NCBI GenBank assembly: GCA_002083405.1
Contig: LVWT01000054.1
Location: 62,001-126,000 of the forward strand
Direction: 5' to 3'
Source: Nitrospira sp. SG-bin2
GTDB taxonomy: Bacteria; Nitrospirota; Nitrospiria; Nitrospirales; Nitrospiraceae
Length of the DNA: 64,000 bases
Both the position numbers and the translations under genes were made by a program. Shown here piece by piece: positions 54,249 to 61,939 of the stretch (positions are counted from its first letter, which is position 1; every line of letters begins with the position of its first letter). The notes below the pieces were generated by a model. It was not told where the DNA came from. It searched no databases and was given only the letters and a program-made list of their open reading frames with translations.

Positions 54249-54296
54249 TTCGTAAACCGCAGGTCGCCCGTTCAATCCGGGTCGCCGGCTCCATTC
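54249..54296. repeat. Direct repeat (attR-like), tRNA-Thr 3' fragment
   Basis: Identical to 51181-51228. It has no tRNA 5' half, so it is not a functional tRNA; it marks the right end of the island. Confidence 0.85.
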
Positions 54297-54359
54297 CTTT
54301 AAGCGCCCACCATACCTCTGCGTGACCGACTCATCACTTGGCCATTTTCAGAAGGCCAT

Positions 54360-55043
54360 CTATCGCCGCAGGAAGCCGATCCATCGCCAGAGGTTGAGCA
54401 GACTTCCTAGTGAAGCCGCCAGGTAGGTCAGCGCGGCCGCGGTGAGAATGCGACGAGCCCCCCGCATATCTTCAGCGGAGAGATAGTTTCCCTGCTGGAG
54501 GACGGGAAGGGCGCGCCTGAAGCTGGCATCCCATTCGACCGGAAGGGTGAAGAAATGGACCAGTGTGGAAATTCCCATCGTGGCCATTCCGGCAAGCATG
54601 ACCAGCATGCCGGCTGTGGGAGTTTTGGCCAGTGTGGTCGCAATCGGAATGCCCATCATGACCCATGCGCCGAGTTTTTCTGCTCCCTGAGCGATCCGCA
54701 CGAGCCGTGCTCGTTCGGTCAGCGGCTGGTAGCCCGTATGATCTTGTATGGCGTGCCCGACCTCATGCGCAGCGACCGTGAGGGCGGTGAGGGATTTCCC
54801 GCTGAATTTGTCGGGCGTCAAGCGAACCGCTCTGGACTCAGCATCGTAATGGTCGCCCAACTCGGTCATTTCCACCTTAATGTGGTTCATGTCAAACCGA
54901 TCGAGCAGGTGCCGGGCCAGTTCCCCGCCGGTTCCAGGGTAGTCCGGACGGGGGTTGTTATATTGAGCGAACACCCGCCTGGTCCATAGTTGCGGGCCAA
55001 AGATGACGAGACCGATGATGATCAACAGCAGGGCTAGACGCAT
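54360..55043 (-). CDS. Neutral zinc metallopeptidase (YugP type)
   Basis: 227 residues: N-terminal helix (3-17), the conserved NNPRPDYPGTGGELARHLLDR block, zinc motif H93EVGH97 in VAAHEVGHAIQDHTGYQP, then two or three further helices. This matches the zinc-dependent membrane peptidases of the YugP (Zn_peptidase_2) family; substrates are unknown. A 3' fragment of a homologue lies at the far end of the island (51278), showing that this gene is the original tRNA neighbour. Confidence 0.88.
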   Translation of the reverse strand: MRLALLLIIIGLVIFGPQLWTRRVFAQYNNPRPDYPGTGGELARHLLDRFDMNHIKVEMTELGDHYDAESRAVRLTPDKFSGKSLTALTVAAHEVGHAIQDHTGYQPLTERARLVRIAQGAEKLGAWVMMGIPIATTLAKTPTAGMLVMLAGMATMGISTLVHFFTLPVEWDASFRRALPVLQQGNYLSAEDMRGARRILTAAALTYLAASLGSLLNLWRWIGFLRR

Positions 55044-55182
55044 TCTTGATTCCCTGTCCCTTTGCTAAGCAGGGGTGGCAGTGCTGCACGTAGAGTTGGA
55101 GCCTAGCAGGTAATTCAGTTGGCACTCAAGGTGTGGGGAAAAAAGGATGTGTGGATTTTCAACGAACACTCAGGTGACAGAT

Positions 55183-55208
55183 CCGGAGCCGCCTGATGGC
55201 GGCTCCGG
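55183..55208. terminator. Strong hairpin
   Basis: CCGGAGCCGCC and GGCGGCTCCGG form an 11-bp perfect stem with loop TGAT. It sits 72 bp downstream (minus strand) of the 36-aa ORF end and upstream of the metallopeptidase start, so it probably ends the minus-strand transcript. Confidence 0.55.
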
Positions 55209-55279
55209 CGGGCTCCTTCTTGAGGACAAACATTAGGAAAATAGAGTCGGCGCTGGCATCGACTGTTACGTCTAGGTGT

Positions 55280-55390
55280 CTAGAAACCTGCCATCGTCAG
55301 CGCGAATGCAATGATCCCCACGAAAAACGCCCCCAATACGTACAACATCCCATTCTCCCATACGTGATCGACGATGTGCATGTCACGCAT
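55280..55390 (-). CDS. Small membrane protein (36 aa)
   Basis: A 36-codon ORF with an excellent GGAGGTGA seven bases before its ATG. The product has a charged start (MRDMHIVDHVWENG) and one membrane helix (MLYVLGAFFVGIIAFALTMAG). It resembles in design the small subunits that accompany respiratory or transport complexes, but no family is recognised. It lies downstream of the NarL-like regulator on the same strand. Confidence 0.55.
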   Translation of the reverse strand: MRDMHIVDHVWENGMLYVLGAFFVGIIAFALTMAGF

Positions 55391-55564
55391 CTCACTCACC
55401 TCCTTTGCCTGACATTGGATCTGTGCATTGGTGTATCCGCTTCCAGTCTCACACACCTCACACAGTCGATAACAAGCTACAGCCTTGAATAAGCCCGCCG
55501 CTATCGCCTAAAGGATGGAATTGCGCTACACCGTTGGGGTGAGATGAGAGGAGGGCCGAGCAAC

Positions 55565-56209
55565 CTATTTCGTTTGCAAGAAGGCCAGAATAGCCTCGAC
55601 GCGCCCATCTACGCAGAGCTTCTGATAAATGTGGTGGAGGTGTGTCTTGACTGTATCGACAGAAACGTACAGGTGGTCGGAGATTTCTTTGTTGCTCCAG
55701 CCGGCTGCTGCGCAGGCCAAGATCTCTCGTTCACGATCAGTCAGGCGGGACAGGAGCGTGTGGCTGTCGCCTCCTGTCTGTCTGACTGCTGCCAGCGCAT
55801 GGCGCGCAAAGCGATCAGGCATGGAAGGTGACAGGACATGTTCCCCCTGATAGGCAGCGCGAATGATGTGTAACAGGTCGGCCTGGTCCACATTCATGAG
55901 GATGTAGCCAAACGCTCCTGCTTGTAATGCCGTGACGATCCGCGTGTCTTCATCATGTATGGCGAGCAATAAGACTTTTGTATTCGGCAGGCAACCGCGA
56001 AGCAGTTTCGTCGTCGTCACTCCGTCAAGATTCGGCATGTCGATATCCATGAGTACAAGATCGGGCTTGTGCCTCATCGCCAGATCAAACGCCTCACGGC
56101 CATCCGCAGCCTCCGCAACGACGATGAGATCTCTTTCGCGCGCTAAGAGTACCCGCAGACTTTGCCTGAACAGTCGTTGATGTTCGGCAATGAGCAACCG
56201 GATGGACAT
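55565..56209 (-). CDS. NarL/LuxR-type response regulator
   Basis: 214 residues: receiver domain (phospho-Asp in LVLMDIDMPNLDG, about residue 55) and C-terminal LuxR helix-turn-helix (LTDREREILACAAAGWSNKEISDHLYVSVDTVKTHLHHIYQKL). The conserved receiver Lys at the end of strand 5 appears as Met (GYILMNVD), and the N-terminal acidic pair reads AEHQ rather than DD. These changes weaken normal phosphorylation, so it may be an atypical receiver. No kinase adjoins it. Confidence 0.88.
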   Translation of the reverse strand: MSIRLLIAEHQRLFRQSLRVLLARERDLIVVAEAADGREAFDLAMRHKPDLVLMDIDMPNLDGVTTTKLLRGCLPNTKVLLLAIHDEDTRIVTALQAGAFGYILMNVDQADLLHIIRAAYQGEHVLSPSMPDRFARHALAAVRQTGGDSHTLLSRLTDREREILACAAAGWSNKEISDHLYVSVDTVKTHLHHIYQKLCVDGRVEAILAFLQTK

Positions 56210-56273
56210 GACATAGCCTCACTGCCGGAGGTTCAACGCGGAATTGCGAGTCATCCGGGTCTCTGGCATACGG

Positions 56274-56453
56274 CTATGCGGCCTGGCGATGGTGTTTCGG
56301 AGCCTGCTTCGTCAGCGTTCTTGGCACGTCGATATTATTGTTTCGTGGAGGGCTTGGCTCCGTCACTTTCGAAGAGGACAACAGGATGCAGGCCAAGGAC
56401 ATCCCCACCATCGCAACGAGACCCGCTACGATTCCCCAATATCCCCATGACAT
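56274..56453 (-). CDS. Small membrane protein (59 aa), hypothetical
   Basis: A 59-codon minus-strand ORF between the 56494 gene and the NarL-like regulator. One N-terminal helix (YWGIVAGLVAMVGMSLACILL), then a Pro/Asn-rich and basic tail (PRTLTKQAPKHHRQ). No strong ribosome-binding site, so it could be coupled to the upstream gene 40 bp away. Conservation untested. Confidence 0.4.
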   Translation of the reverse strand: MSWGYWGIVAGLVAMVGMSLACILLSSSKVTEPSPPRNNNIDVPRTLTKQAPKHHRQAA

Positions 56454-56493
56454 AGATCACACGCTCGTGCGAGCTGCACGAGTCCCTCAAACA

Positions 56494-57447
56494 TTATGCC
56501 GCTATGCGATACCCCCACCGAGAAGCCTCGTAGTTCATTCTGACAAGCGCTTTCTCCTCTCTGCTCCGGGCGGCCAGTGCAAGCCCTCCCCAGAAGACGG
56601 CCGTCAACATGAGACCTGCAGCAATCAGATAGTCCATTGGTATCTCCGGCCAAGATGCCGGCTCAGTAGAGGCCACAGCGACGGTGCCCTGTGATGGAGG
56701 CGCACTATCCGCACGGAGAGTTGACGGCTCCGGCTGGCCTTCTGTGCGGATCGCGGCCACTATCAAACTTGCCAACTGCTCTTGTTGCATAGCCCGAACT
56801 GCTTCCGATCCAGTTTGAACCCGGGCTACTTGCAGCAGAGCGGTCCCAAGCCGTTCTTGAATCGCGCCGGCCTGAATTCTATGGGATTGGACTGCCTCCA
56901 CAATCTTCCGTCCGAGCGTGGCTTGCCAGGTCGACGCGAATTCTTGTTCAAGGCGCCGTCCTCTGGCTTCGGTCGTACGAATCATGGTGATGTTGTAATC
57001 CGAAAGATACGTGTCAGCCGAGATCAGCCCGTTCCGAATCCCTCGCGTTGTGAAGTTCACGATCGCCTGCCCCATGACACCCTGCACCCGGGCTTTATTG
57101 GCGGATGGAACAGCCACAGCCTGGCGCATGACCGCTCCCAACGGACCGCCGGGCCGTGATTGGAGTTCGTGGTACGCCATTGACGCCCAGTTCCACTCGG
57201 AGACTGACTGGGCGATGGCTTGGTTGGCGTTGCGCTCGAAGAGCGCCTGTTCGACGATGGCTCGCCCCAGGGCCGGCTGGAGCATGGTCATGCCGGATTC
57301 ACTATCGACTGGTTGTTGTACGGAGAATGGCTGTGGAGCGGTTACCTGATAGCCGTTAGCGGCGGCGAAGAAGAGCAGTGCCCCAAAGACGATGGCGCAC
57401 ATTCCGACACCTACGATGATGTCGATCGTATTGTAGCGGTATTGCAT
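56494..57447 (-). CDS. Hypothetical protein with two terminal membrane helices
   Basis: 317 residues from an ATG after AAGGAGGT. Helices at about 10-31 and 273-294 flank a ~240-residue helical domain (LQPALGRAIVEQALFERNANQAIAQSVSEW and so on) rich in Ala, Gln and Arg that should lie outside the cytoplasm, with a short basic C-terminal tail. No family recognised. First of a minus-strand set with the 59-aa ORF and the regulator. Confidence 0.7.
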   Translation of the reverse strand: MQYRYNTIDIIVGVGMCAIVFGALLFFAAANGYQVTAPQPFSVQQPVDSESGMTMLQPALGRAIVEQALFERNANQAIAQSVSEWNWASMAYHELQSRPGGPLGAVMRQAVAVPSANKARVQGVMGQAIVNFTTRGIRNGLISADTYLSDYNITMIRTTEARGRRLEQEFASTWQATLGRKIVEAVQSHRIQAGAIQERLGTALLQVARVQTGSEAVRAMQQEQLASLIVAAIRTEGQPEPSTLRADSAPPSQGTVAVASTEPASWPEIPMDYLIAAGLMLTAVFWGGLALAARSREEKALVRMNYEASRWGYRIAA

Positions 57448-57817
57448 GGCGACCTCCTTTCGGCATCGGTCAATTCCGCCCGCGGCAGGCGAATTACACG
57501 GTGCCGTGGTCGAGTGACATCGAATGGATTTGGATTCTTATCGTTAGGCAAGGTCCGCACCTTTCAGGTTGTGGCAGTGAACACGACAACAGGATTGGGC
57601 CGGTCGGTCAAAGACCGGCCAGGGACGCCTGTGCGAAGTAACGTAGTTAGATGACTGGGATCAGTTCGATTGAAGAGAAGGCCGCACTTATCATGTCCAT
57701 CCGGGCTGGTCTCAATACCGTGGATGATCATGGCACCACCTGCGAGAAAGAGGCGGCGTACCGACGTGATCTTACTCTACGCCCCTGGTTGTGAAGCGGT
57801 CAAGGAGGCGCGCGGTG
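57448..57817. other. 370-bp intergenic region with a hairpin
   Basis: Between the basic-protein pair and the 56494 gene, both on the minus strand. Contains GGCCGGTC and GACCGGCC (57598-57620), an 8-bp stem with a 7-base loop that may end the upstream transcript, and the promoter of the 56494 gene by position. No gene seen. Confidence 0.45.
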
Positions 57818-58006
57818 TCAATAGAGTGGTTCCTGTGGGCCCCAGTGCAACCCGGCAAGGTCCGGATCTTCGCCGTTCGGGCCTTGGGGTTTGTCGCTTT
57901 TTCCAGCTTTACGCTGAAGGCGGCGCTCTTCCTTCTCGCGCTGTTTCATTTGCCGCGCTTTTTCACGATCTCGTTTTGCGAGCGTTGTTTTGCCTGGTCC
58001 TGCGAT
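57818..58006 (-). CDS. Small basic helical protein with apparent ATC start
   Basis: 62 codons. The reading AGPGKTTLAKRDREKARQMK, then EKEERRLQRK and NGEDPDLAGLHWGPQ, matches a small conserved protein I recall from several proteobacterial and Nitrospira genomes that usually begins M-A-G-P-G-K-T-T. Here the first codon is ATC (58006-58004), with AAGGAGG five bases upstream and no ATG, GTG or TTG in frame between the preceding stop and residue 20. It probably uses a rare ATC start, or the base is an error. It lies 42 bp after the 58049 gene. Function unknown; the Lys/Arg-rich helix suggests nucleic-acid or ribosome binding. Confidence 0.6.
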   Translation of the reverse strand: MAGPGKTTLAKRDREKARQMKQREKEERRLQRKAGKSDKPQGPNGEDPDLAGLHWGPQEPLY

Positions 58007-58048
58007 GATGCCCTCCTTGGTCGGCGCACATGTGCATGCGGACGCGTG

Positions 58049-58324
58049 CTATTGGGCGGTCCCGCGTTTCCGTTTTCTGGTTGAGGCAGTAACACCGGCG
58101 GCGGATTGAGCGGGCGCAGTCTTTTGACCGGAACGCGAATGTGCCCCCAGCCCCTGGCTGGCCATGGAGATGATCTGGCTGCGAATATCTTCCATCGACG
58201 GTGCCGCTTCCATGCGGTTCGGATCCTGGAGCCCGAGCACGTCCCAACGGATCTTGGTTCTAAGAACGGTCCGCTTACGCTTGCGTGAAGTCTTTCCGGT
58301 TCCCCATGATGATGAGATTTTCAC
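58049..58324 (-). CDS. Small basic protein, hypothetical
   Basis: 91 residues from GTG 58324, chosen because GAGAGGAGC precedes it by seven bases; the reading frame extends further upstream without a site. Very basic: KTSRKRKRTVLRTKIRWDVLGLQD near the start and STRKRKRGT at the end, with a middle helix SMEDIRSQIISMASQGLG. No family firmly recognised. Paired with the ATC-start gene, probably in one transcript. Confidence 0.6.
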   Translation of the reverse strand: MKISSSWGTGKTSRKRKRTVLRTKIRWDVLGLQDPNRMEAAPSMEDIRSQIISMASQGLGAHSRSGQKTAPAQSAAGVTASTRKRKRGTAQ

Positions 58325-58782
58325 GGTGGTGCTCCTCTCGGTCGGTCGGTGATATACGGAATCGGATATAGTCTGTCGCGTCCCGGGCCCCTTCCCTGCT
58401 AGGTAGAACACAAGAAAACTGTCCTAAGGGGCATGTAAAACTGACATCAATCGCGTAGAGTCAGGGAGGAAACATGGACGCGAAGGACTGGCGTTCAATC
58501 TATCTCTAATGGTGGCATCTTAACACAATGAAGGGCGTAACAGTAAGGGAGACAAGAGCAATTTCTGTCTAAGTTGTTCATAACGCTAGGAAATAATTTT
58601 ATATTCCGCCCGACGCTCTCATCCGTTAAATCGATTGGCAGCATACACTCGGTTTTTGCGGGAAAAGGCACAAGGCTCAAATCGAGCGTGATTGGGAGGG
58701 TAAAATGGTTTGAGGGGGGTGTGTGATGGGGCGCTTCAAGAGAAGCGCCCCATCGAGCGTTCGCGAAGGTCGCTCAGTTCGA
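58325..58782. other. 458-bp intergenic region
   Basis: Lies between two minus-strand genes. Apart from the hairpin at 58725-58754, no gene or RNA pattern was found. The promoter for the 58049/57818 pair should be near its left end. Confidence 0.45.
58725..58754 (-). terminator. Hairpin downstream of RRM gene
   Basis: GATGGGGCGCTTC and GAAGCGCCCCATC form a 13-bp perfect stem with loop AAGA, 29 bp after the RRM gene stop. It lacks a T-tract, so it may act as an RNA 3'-end stabiliser. Confidence 0.65.
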
Positions 58783-59097
58783 TTAGTAGCGGTTGCGATC
58801 GTTTCCGCCGCCGAAACGGCCACCGCCGCCACCGCCACCGGAGCGAGGCTCCTGCGGTTTTGCTTCATTGACGGTCAAGGACCGCCCATCCAGCTGTGTT
58901 CCGTTCAAGGCCGTGATGGCAGCTTTCGCTTCCTCAGTGGTCGACATTTCGACGAAGCCGAATCCGCGGGATTGGCCGGTGAATTTGTCCGCAATCACGC
59001 GGGCCGATTCGACGGTGCCGTGCGCCGCAAAGAGGGTAGTGAGCTGCGATTCGGTTGTCGCGTATGGCAACCCGCCGACATACAATTTTGAACCCAT
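58783..59097 (-). CDS. RRM-domain RNA-binding protein (glycine-rich)
   Basis: 104 residues from ATG 59097, preceded by GGAGGAA (a TTG at 59115 is in frame). A single RNA recognition motif with RNP2 LYVGGLPY (about 4-11) and RNP1 RGFGFVEM (about 43-50), then a Gly/Arg tail (RSGGGGGGGRFGGGNDRNRY). Such bacterial proteins resemble cyanobacterial cold-induced Rbp proteins and plant glycine-rich proteins; they bind RNA, often under cold or stress. Single gene. Confidence 0.94.
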   Translation of the reverse strand: MGSKLYVGGLPYATTESQLTTLFAAHGTVESARVIADKFTGQSRGFGFVEMSTTEEAKAAITALNGTQLDGRSLTVNEAKPQEPRSGGGGGGGRFGGGNDRNRY

Positions 59098-59337
59098 GGG
59101 GGTTCCTCCTTCCAAGAATGATATTGTCTGAGGACGCGAGAAACAAGCTACGAGGGGAAGGAGAGGGCCGAAGACGCGATCAGGGAGGCGGCTTTGGTCA
59201 GGCTTCCGGTCAGATTCTCGGTACCAACAACATCGGTGATGGGCCGTTGTGATTTCGTCTCATGCGAGGCCCGCCGCGATGAGACGACTCATCCTATCAG
59301 GTGTGCGGTAAGATAGCTACTCTGCGATCGCCCATCA

Positions 59338-59676
59338 TCACACCCGGCGGATAAATCGATCATTCTCGAATGAGGCGCGTAAATGTACCGTCATGAGCCG
59401 GCGATACGGCTCTTTTTCCTTCCCAATCATGACCAGATCTTCCTGATCCAGGAGGATATTGAGGTGCTCCTCTGAGACGAGTTGTCTGATTCCGCCCCCG
59501 ATATTCACCCGGTACTGCGTCTTTCCGTCCGGATTACGTTCCGGTCCTTCGACAATCTCGGTCAGACCGTCGATAAAGCCTTCGTAGGCATCGCGTCGGT
59601 GACGTACCTTCGTGCCATTTGGAATTCGCACCCACTTGGATTCGGTCGCTGGTTTGGGAGCGTTACTTGAACTCAT
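59338..59676 (-). CDS. Hypothetical protein, SH3-like
   Basis: 112 residues; ATG after AGGAGG. Composition suggests a small beta-barrel: WVRIPNGTKVRHRRDAYEGFIDGLTEIVEG, then TQYRVNIGGGIRQLVSEEHLNIL. This pattern resembles KOW/SH3-type folds used for nucleic acid or protein contacts. No family name assigned. Stand-alone gene. Confidence 0.68.
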   Translation of the reverse strand: MSSSNAPKPATESKWVRIPNGTKVRHRRDAYEGFIDGLTEIVEGPERNPDGKTQYRVNIGGGIRQLVSEEHLNILLDQEDLVMIGKEKEPYRRLMTVHLRASFENDRFIRRV

Positions 59677-59781
59677 ACAAGCCTCCTGTGCGCATATAGC
59701 AGTGTGACTGTTGTTGAACTTCTGTGTTTTTGTTTTTCATTGTGCGATGACATTGCAAGACCGGCGAGTATCCGCAGGGAA

Positions 59782-60078
59782 TCACTGGACCGTTGTCGAT
59801 TGCGGACCATGCCAGATCAAGTACGGCGGTTTTTTCATCAGTTCGGCGGCGCGCGGGTAAAAGCGCAACGCCCAGCCGTAAGCGTGCTCTTGAGCGATCA
59901 GACAGGTAGCCGCAGAAAAGAGATGACTCGCAACGACACGGAAGGCCGTGCGATCGTCTGTCTCAAGGGCGCTGTAGACCGTGCAGGAGAATTCACCCTG
60001 CTTTGAGCACTCGGTGCTGATGGCCAGGTAGGATCCGTCCGCAAATGTCATCAGTCGTTCTAGATTGAGTCGTCCCAT
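59782..60078 (-). CDS. Small hypothetical protein
   Basis: 98 residues from ATG 60078 (AAAGG upstream). A start like MGRLNLERLMTFADGSYLAISTECSKQGEF, then SALETDDRTAFRVVASHLFSAATCLIAQEHAYGWALRFYPRA. No signal peptide or membrane helix, no family recognised. The longer in-frame reading upstream shows no coding character and is dropped. Confidence 0.5.
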   Translation of the reverse strand: MGRLNLERLMTFADGSYLAISTECSKQGEFSCTVYSALETDDRTAFRVVASHLFSAATCLIAQEHAYGWALRFYPRAAELMKKPPYLIWHGPQSTTVQ

Positions 60079-60519
60079 TGAAATACCTTTCGTCCCAGAG
60101 CGGTGAGCATAGTCCCTGGAATGTATGCGACGAACAGGCCGGAGCGGGAAATTTCCCGCCGGCAATAGGCCAGTGAGGACGGTACCGGTGTTCATTGCCC
60201 GTGTGGTCGAAGCCCTCTCCACAAACCGCGTGATACACAACCCTGTGGACGGGCTCTGGAATGAGAGCGCCGATCGCGCGGAACCTGACACGCTCGAAGG
60301 AGGCGCGAGGGATGGGGTTGTAACCGTCAACCGGTCTGAGAATACCACACATCCGCTTCTTATGGCGAATGTTGTCTCGATCCATGCCAAATTGTTGATG
60401 ACCGGGGTGGTGATGCACCTGGTCCTGCCATAGATTCCGAGATACTTGCCGGAAGATCATCACGGTGAAAAAATGAGAATTGATTGGCCTGATGACCGGT
60501 CGAGGGTAGCATACAGCCT
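60079..60519. other. 441-bp divergent intergenic region
   Basis: Between the 59782 gene (-) and the nuclease-like gene (+). Frames here are shadows without sites. It must contain both promoters; no clear boxes or RNA structure stood out. Confidence 0.4.
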
Positions 60520-61023
60520 ATGCCGATACGTCTTATCATGACAGGAGTTGTTCTCGCGGTGGCGGCCGCTGCCTGGCCGGCTTGGGCATGGGCCGACTTC
60601 ACTGCGAGAGTCGTCACGGTGCACGAGGGCGATCGGTTCACGATCTATCATGATGGGCGAAAAGAGATGATCTATCTGAAAGACATCGACTGCCCTGAAC
60701 TTAAACAGCCCTTTGGGAAACAGGCACGACGGGTTGCAGCCGCGTACGTAGGGAACCGTGACGTGGTGATTCGGGCGCTGAAACAAGATCGGCAGGGGCG
60801 AAAGATCGCCGAGGTGCTGCTTGTCGATGGACGGAATATCGCCCATGAATTGCTGAACGAGGGACTTGCCTGGTCGCGACCCCAATCATCCGACGGGCAG
60901 GGTCTCAAGGACATGGAAGATCTGGCCAGAGCGGCCCATAAAGGTCTCTGGGCGGACCCCAATCCTGTGCCGCCTTGGAAGTGGAATGCGGCAAAGAACG
61001 CCGGCCGGAAATTTTCCAATTAG
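60520..61023 (+). CDS. Exported staphylococcal-nuclease-like protein, atypical active site
   Basis: 167 residues with a signal peptide ending AWAWADF. SNase (TNase) fold: VVTVHEGDRFTIYHDG, MIYLKDIDCPELKQPFGKQA, DRQGRKIAEVLLVDGRNIAHELLNEGLAW and the closing GLWADPNPVPPWKW. Relative to nuclease, the Glu43 equivalent (CPE) and Arg87 equivalent (GRK) are kept, but the first catalytic Arg (Arg35) position reads Tyr (MIYLKDID), and the first Asp of the DGD loop reads Glu. Activity may be reduced or altered. A C-terminal relative is in the island at 52294. Confidence 0.88.
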   Translation: MPIRLIMTGVVLAVAAAAWPAWAWADFTARVVTVHEGDRFTIYHDGRKEMIYLKDIDCPELKQPFGKQARRVAAAYVGNRDVVIRALKQDRQGRKIAEVLLVDGRNIAHELLNEGLAWSRPQSSDGQGLKDMEDLARAAHKGLWADPNPVPPWKWNAAKNAGRKFSN

Positions 61024-61103
61024 CGACTCCTCCCATACTCGCTCTACCGTTCTTGTCGCAGATGAATCATAGGTGTCAGGTCCGCCGATGGTCGTGTGAG
61101 CGG

Positions 61104-61136
61104 CCCCTGGGAAAGAGATTGGATCTTTCCCAGGGG
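61104..61136 (-). terminator. Intrinsic terminator of the OmpA-like gene
   Basis: CCCCTGGGAAAGA and TCTTTCCCAGGGG form a 13-bp perfect stem with loop GATTGGA, 18 bp after the minus-strand gene's stop. Confidence 0.7.
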
Positions 61137-61153
61137 TTGGTCCCTACCGTGGG

Positions 61154-61939
61154 TTAACTGCCTGGAGTCGGCGCTGAGTTCAGCGGCAGGAGATGTTCGG
61201 TCGAGGGACCGGGTGCTTCGGATTTCGTTGAGGAATCGGTGCTTGGGTCTGAGAGATCTGACGAACCGGCGGCGACGGCGGGAGCCGCCATGTGACCCTG
61301 GCCGATCTTTCTGATTTCGAGATGGACCCGGCGATTGATATTGCGGCACAGGGCGCTGTCGTCGACGCAGAGCACGCCGTCTTCACCAAGGCTCACCATC
61401 TTCATCCGGTGCTCGGCCACCCCTGCATGGAGGAATTCAGTCTTCACAGCTTCTGCCCGCTTGAGGCCAAGCTTCTTATTGTAATCGGCCGAGCCCTGCT
61501 GGTCCGTATAGCCCTGGATCAAGATTCCATAGTCCAGATTGTGCTTCAGCAGCTCGGCCCGGGCGGCGAGCTGTGCCTTCCCTTCCTCCGTCAATCCCTT
61601 CCGGCCCACCTCGAAGTACACATCCGCATGGATCACATCGTCCAGCGGCGCGACAGCGGGAGCCGTGACGGAGGTGGAATGGATGGTCGCGGCTTCGGCC
61701 TGATTCATGACGCCGGCTTTTTTGATGATTGCCGGCACATCGGTGTTCTCAATCTTCCCTATCGCGGGGGTCACTGTAGTCTGGTCGGCGGTCTGTCCGT
61801 AGTACCAGGCTGCGGCCACTAATCCGCCCAGCACGAGCACCACCCCGGCCAGGAGCGTCACTTCTTTGGTGTCTCTCTGCGGCCCCACGATCTTGGGGGC
61901 GATATTCCCTGACGATACTTGCGATGGACCGTTCTGCAT
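61154..61939 (-). CDS. OmpA-domain protein, membrane-anchored
   Basis: 261 residues; ATG after AAGGAGG. One membrane helix near the start (about 28-46, LLAGVVLVLGGLVAAAWYYG), a linker, then an OmpA C-terminal peptidoglycan-binding domain (about 100-215): VIHADVYFEVGRKGLTEEGKAQLAARAELL, GYTDQQGSADYNKKLGLKRAEAVKTEFL and NRRVHLEIRK. The Asp and Arg that hold diaminopimelate are in TDQQGS and NINRR. A CVDDSALCRN loop could form a disulfide. The tail is Ser/Pro-rich. It probably tethers an inner-membrane partner to the cell wall. Confidence 0.9.
   Translation of the reverse strand: MQNGPSQVSSGNIAPKIVGPQRDTKEVTLLAGVVLVLGGLVAAAWYYGQTADQTTVTPAIGKIENTDVPAIIKKAGVMNQAEAATIHSTSVTAPAVAPLDDVIHADVYFEVGRKGLTEEGKAQLAARAELLKHNLDYGILIQGYTDQQGSADYNKKLGLKRAEAVKTEFLHAGVAEHRMKMVSLGEDGVLCVDDSALCRNINRRVHLEIRKIGQGHMAAPAVAAGSSDLSDPSTDSSTKSEAPGPSTEHLLPLNSAPTPGS

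Larger units (their letters stand above)
51181..54296. mobile_element. Small genomic island integrated at tRNA-Thr
   Basis: Bounded by 48-bp identical direct repeats of the tRNA 3' half. Inside: a fragment of the neighbouring metallopeptidase gene, an HTH-like remnant, a DUF3800 gene, a nuclease fragment, an XRE regulator, two overlapping lipoprotein genes and a non-coding stretch next to the right repeat. No integrase, transposase or relaxase is left, so it is a decayed, non-autonomous insertion. Confidence 0.75.

Noticed and set aside
51181..54296. Complete integrative element or phage
   Set aside because: The repeats show an integration event, but no integrase, transposase or phage structural gene is present, so only a decayed island is claimed.
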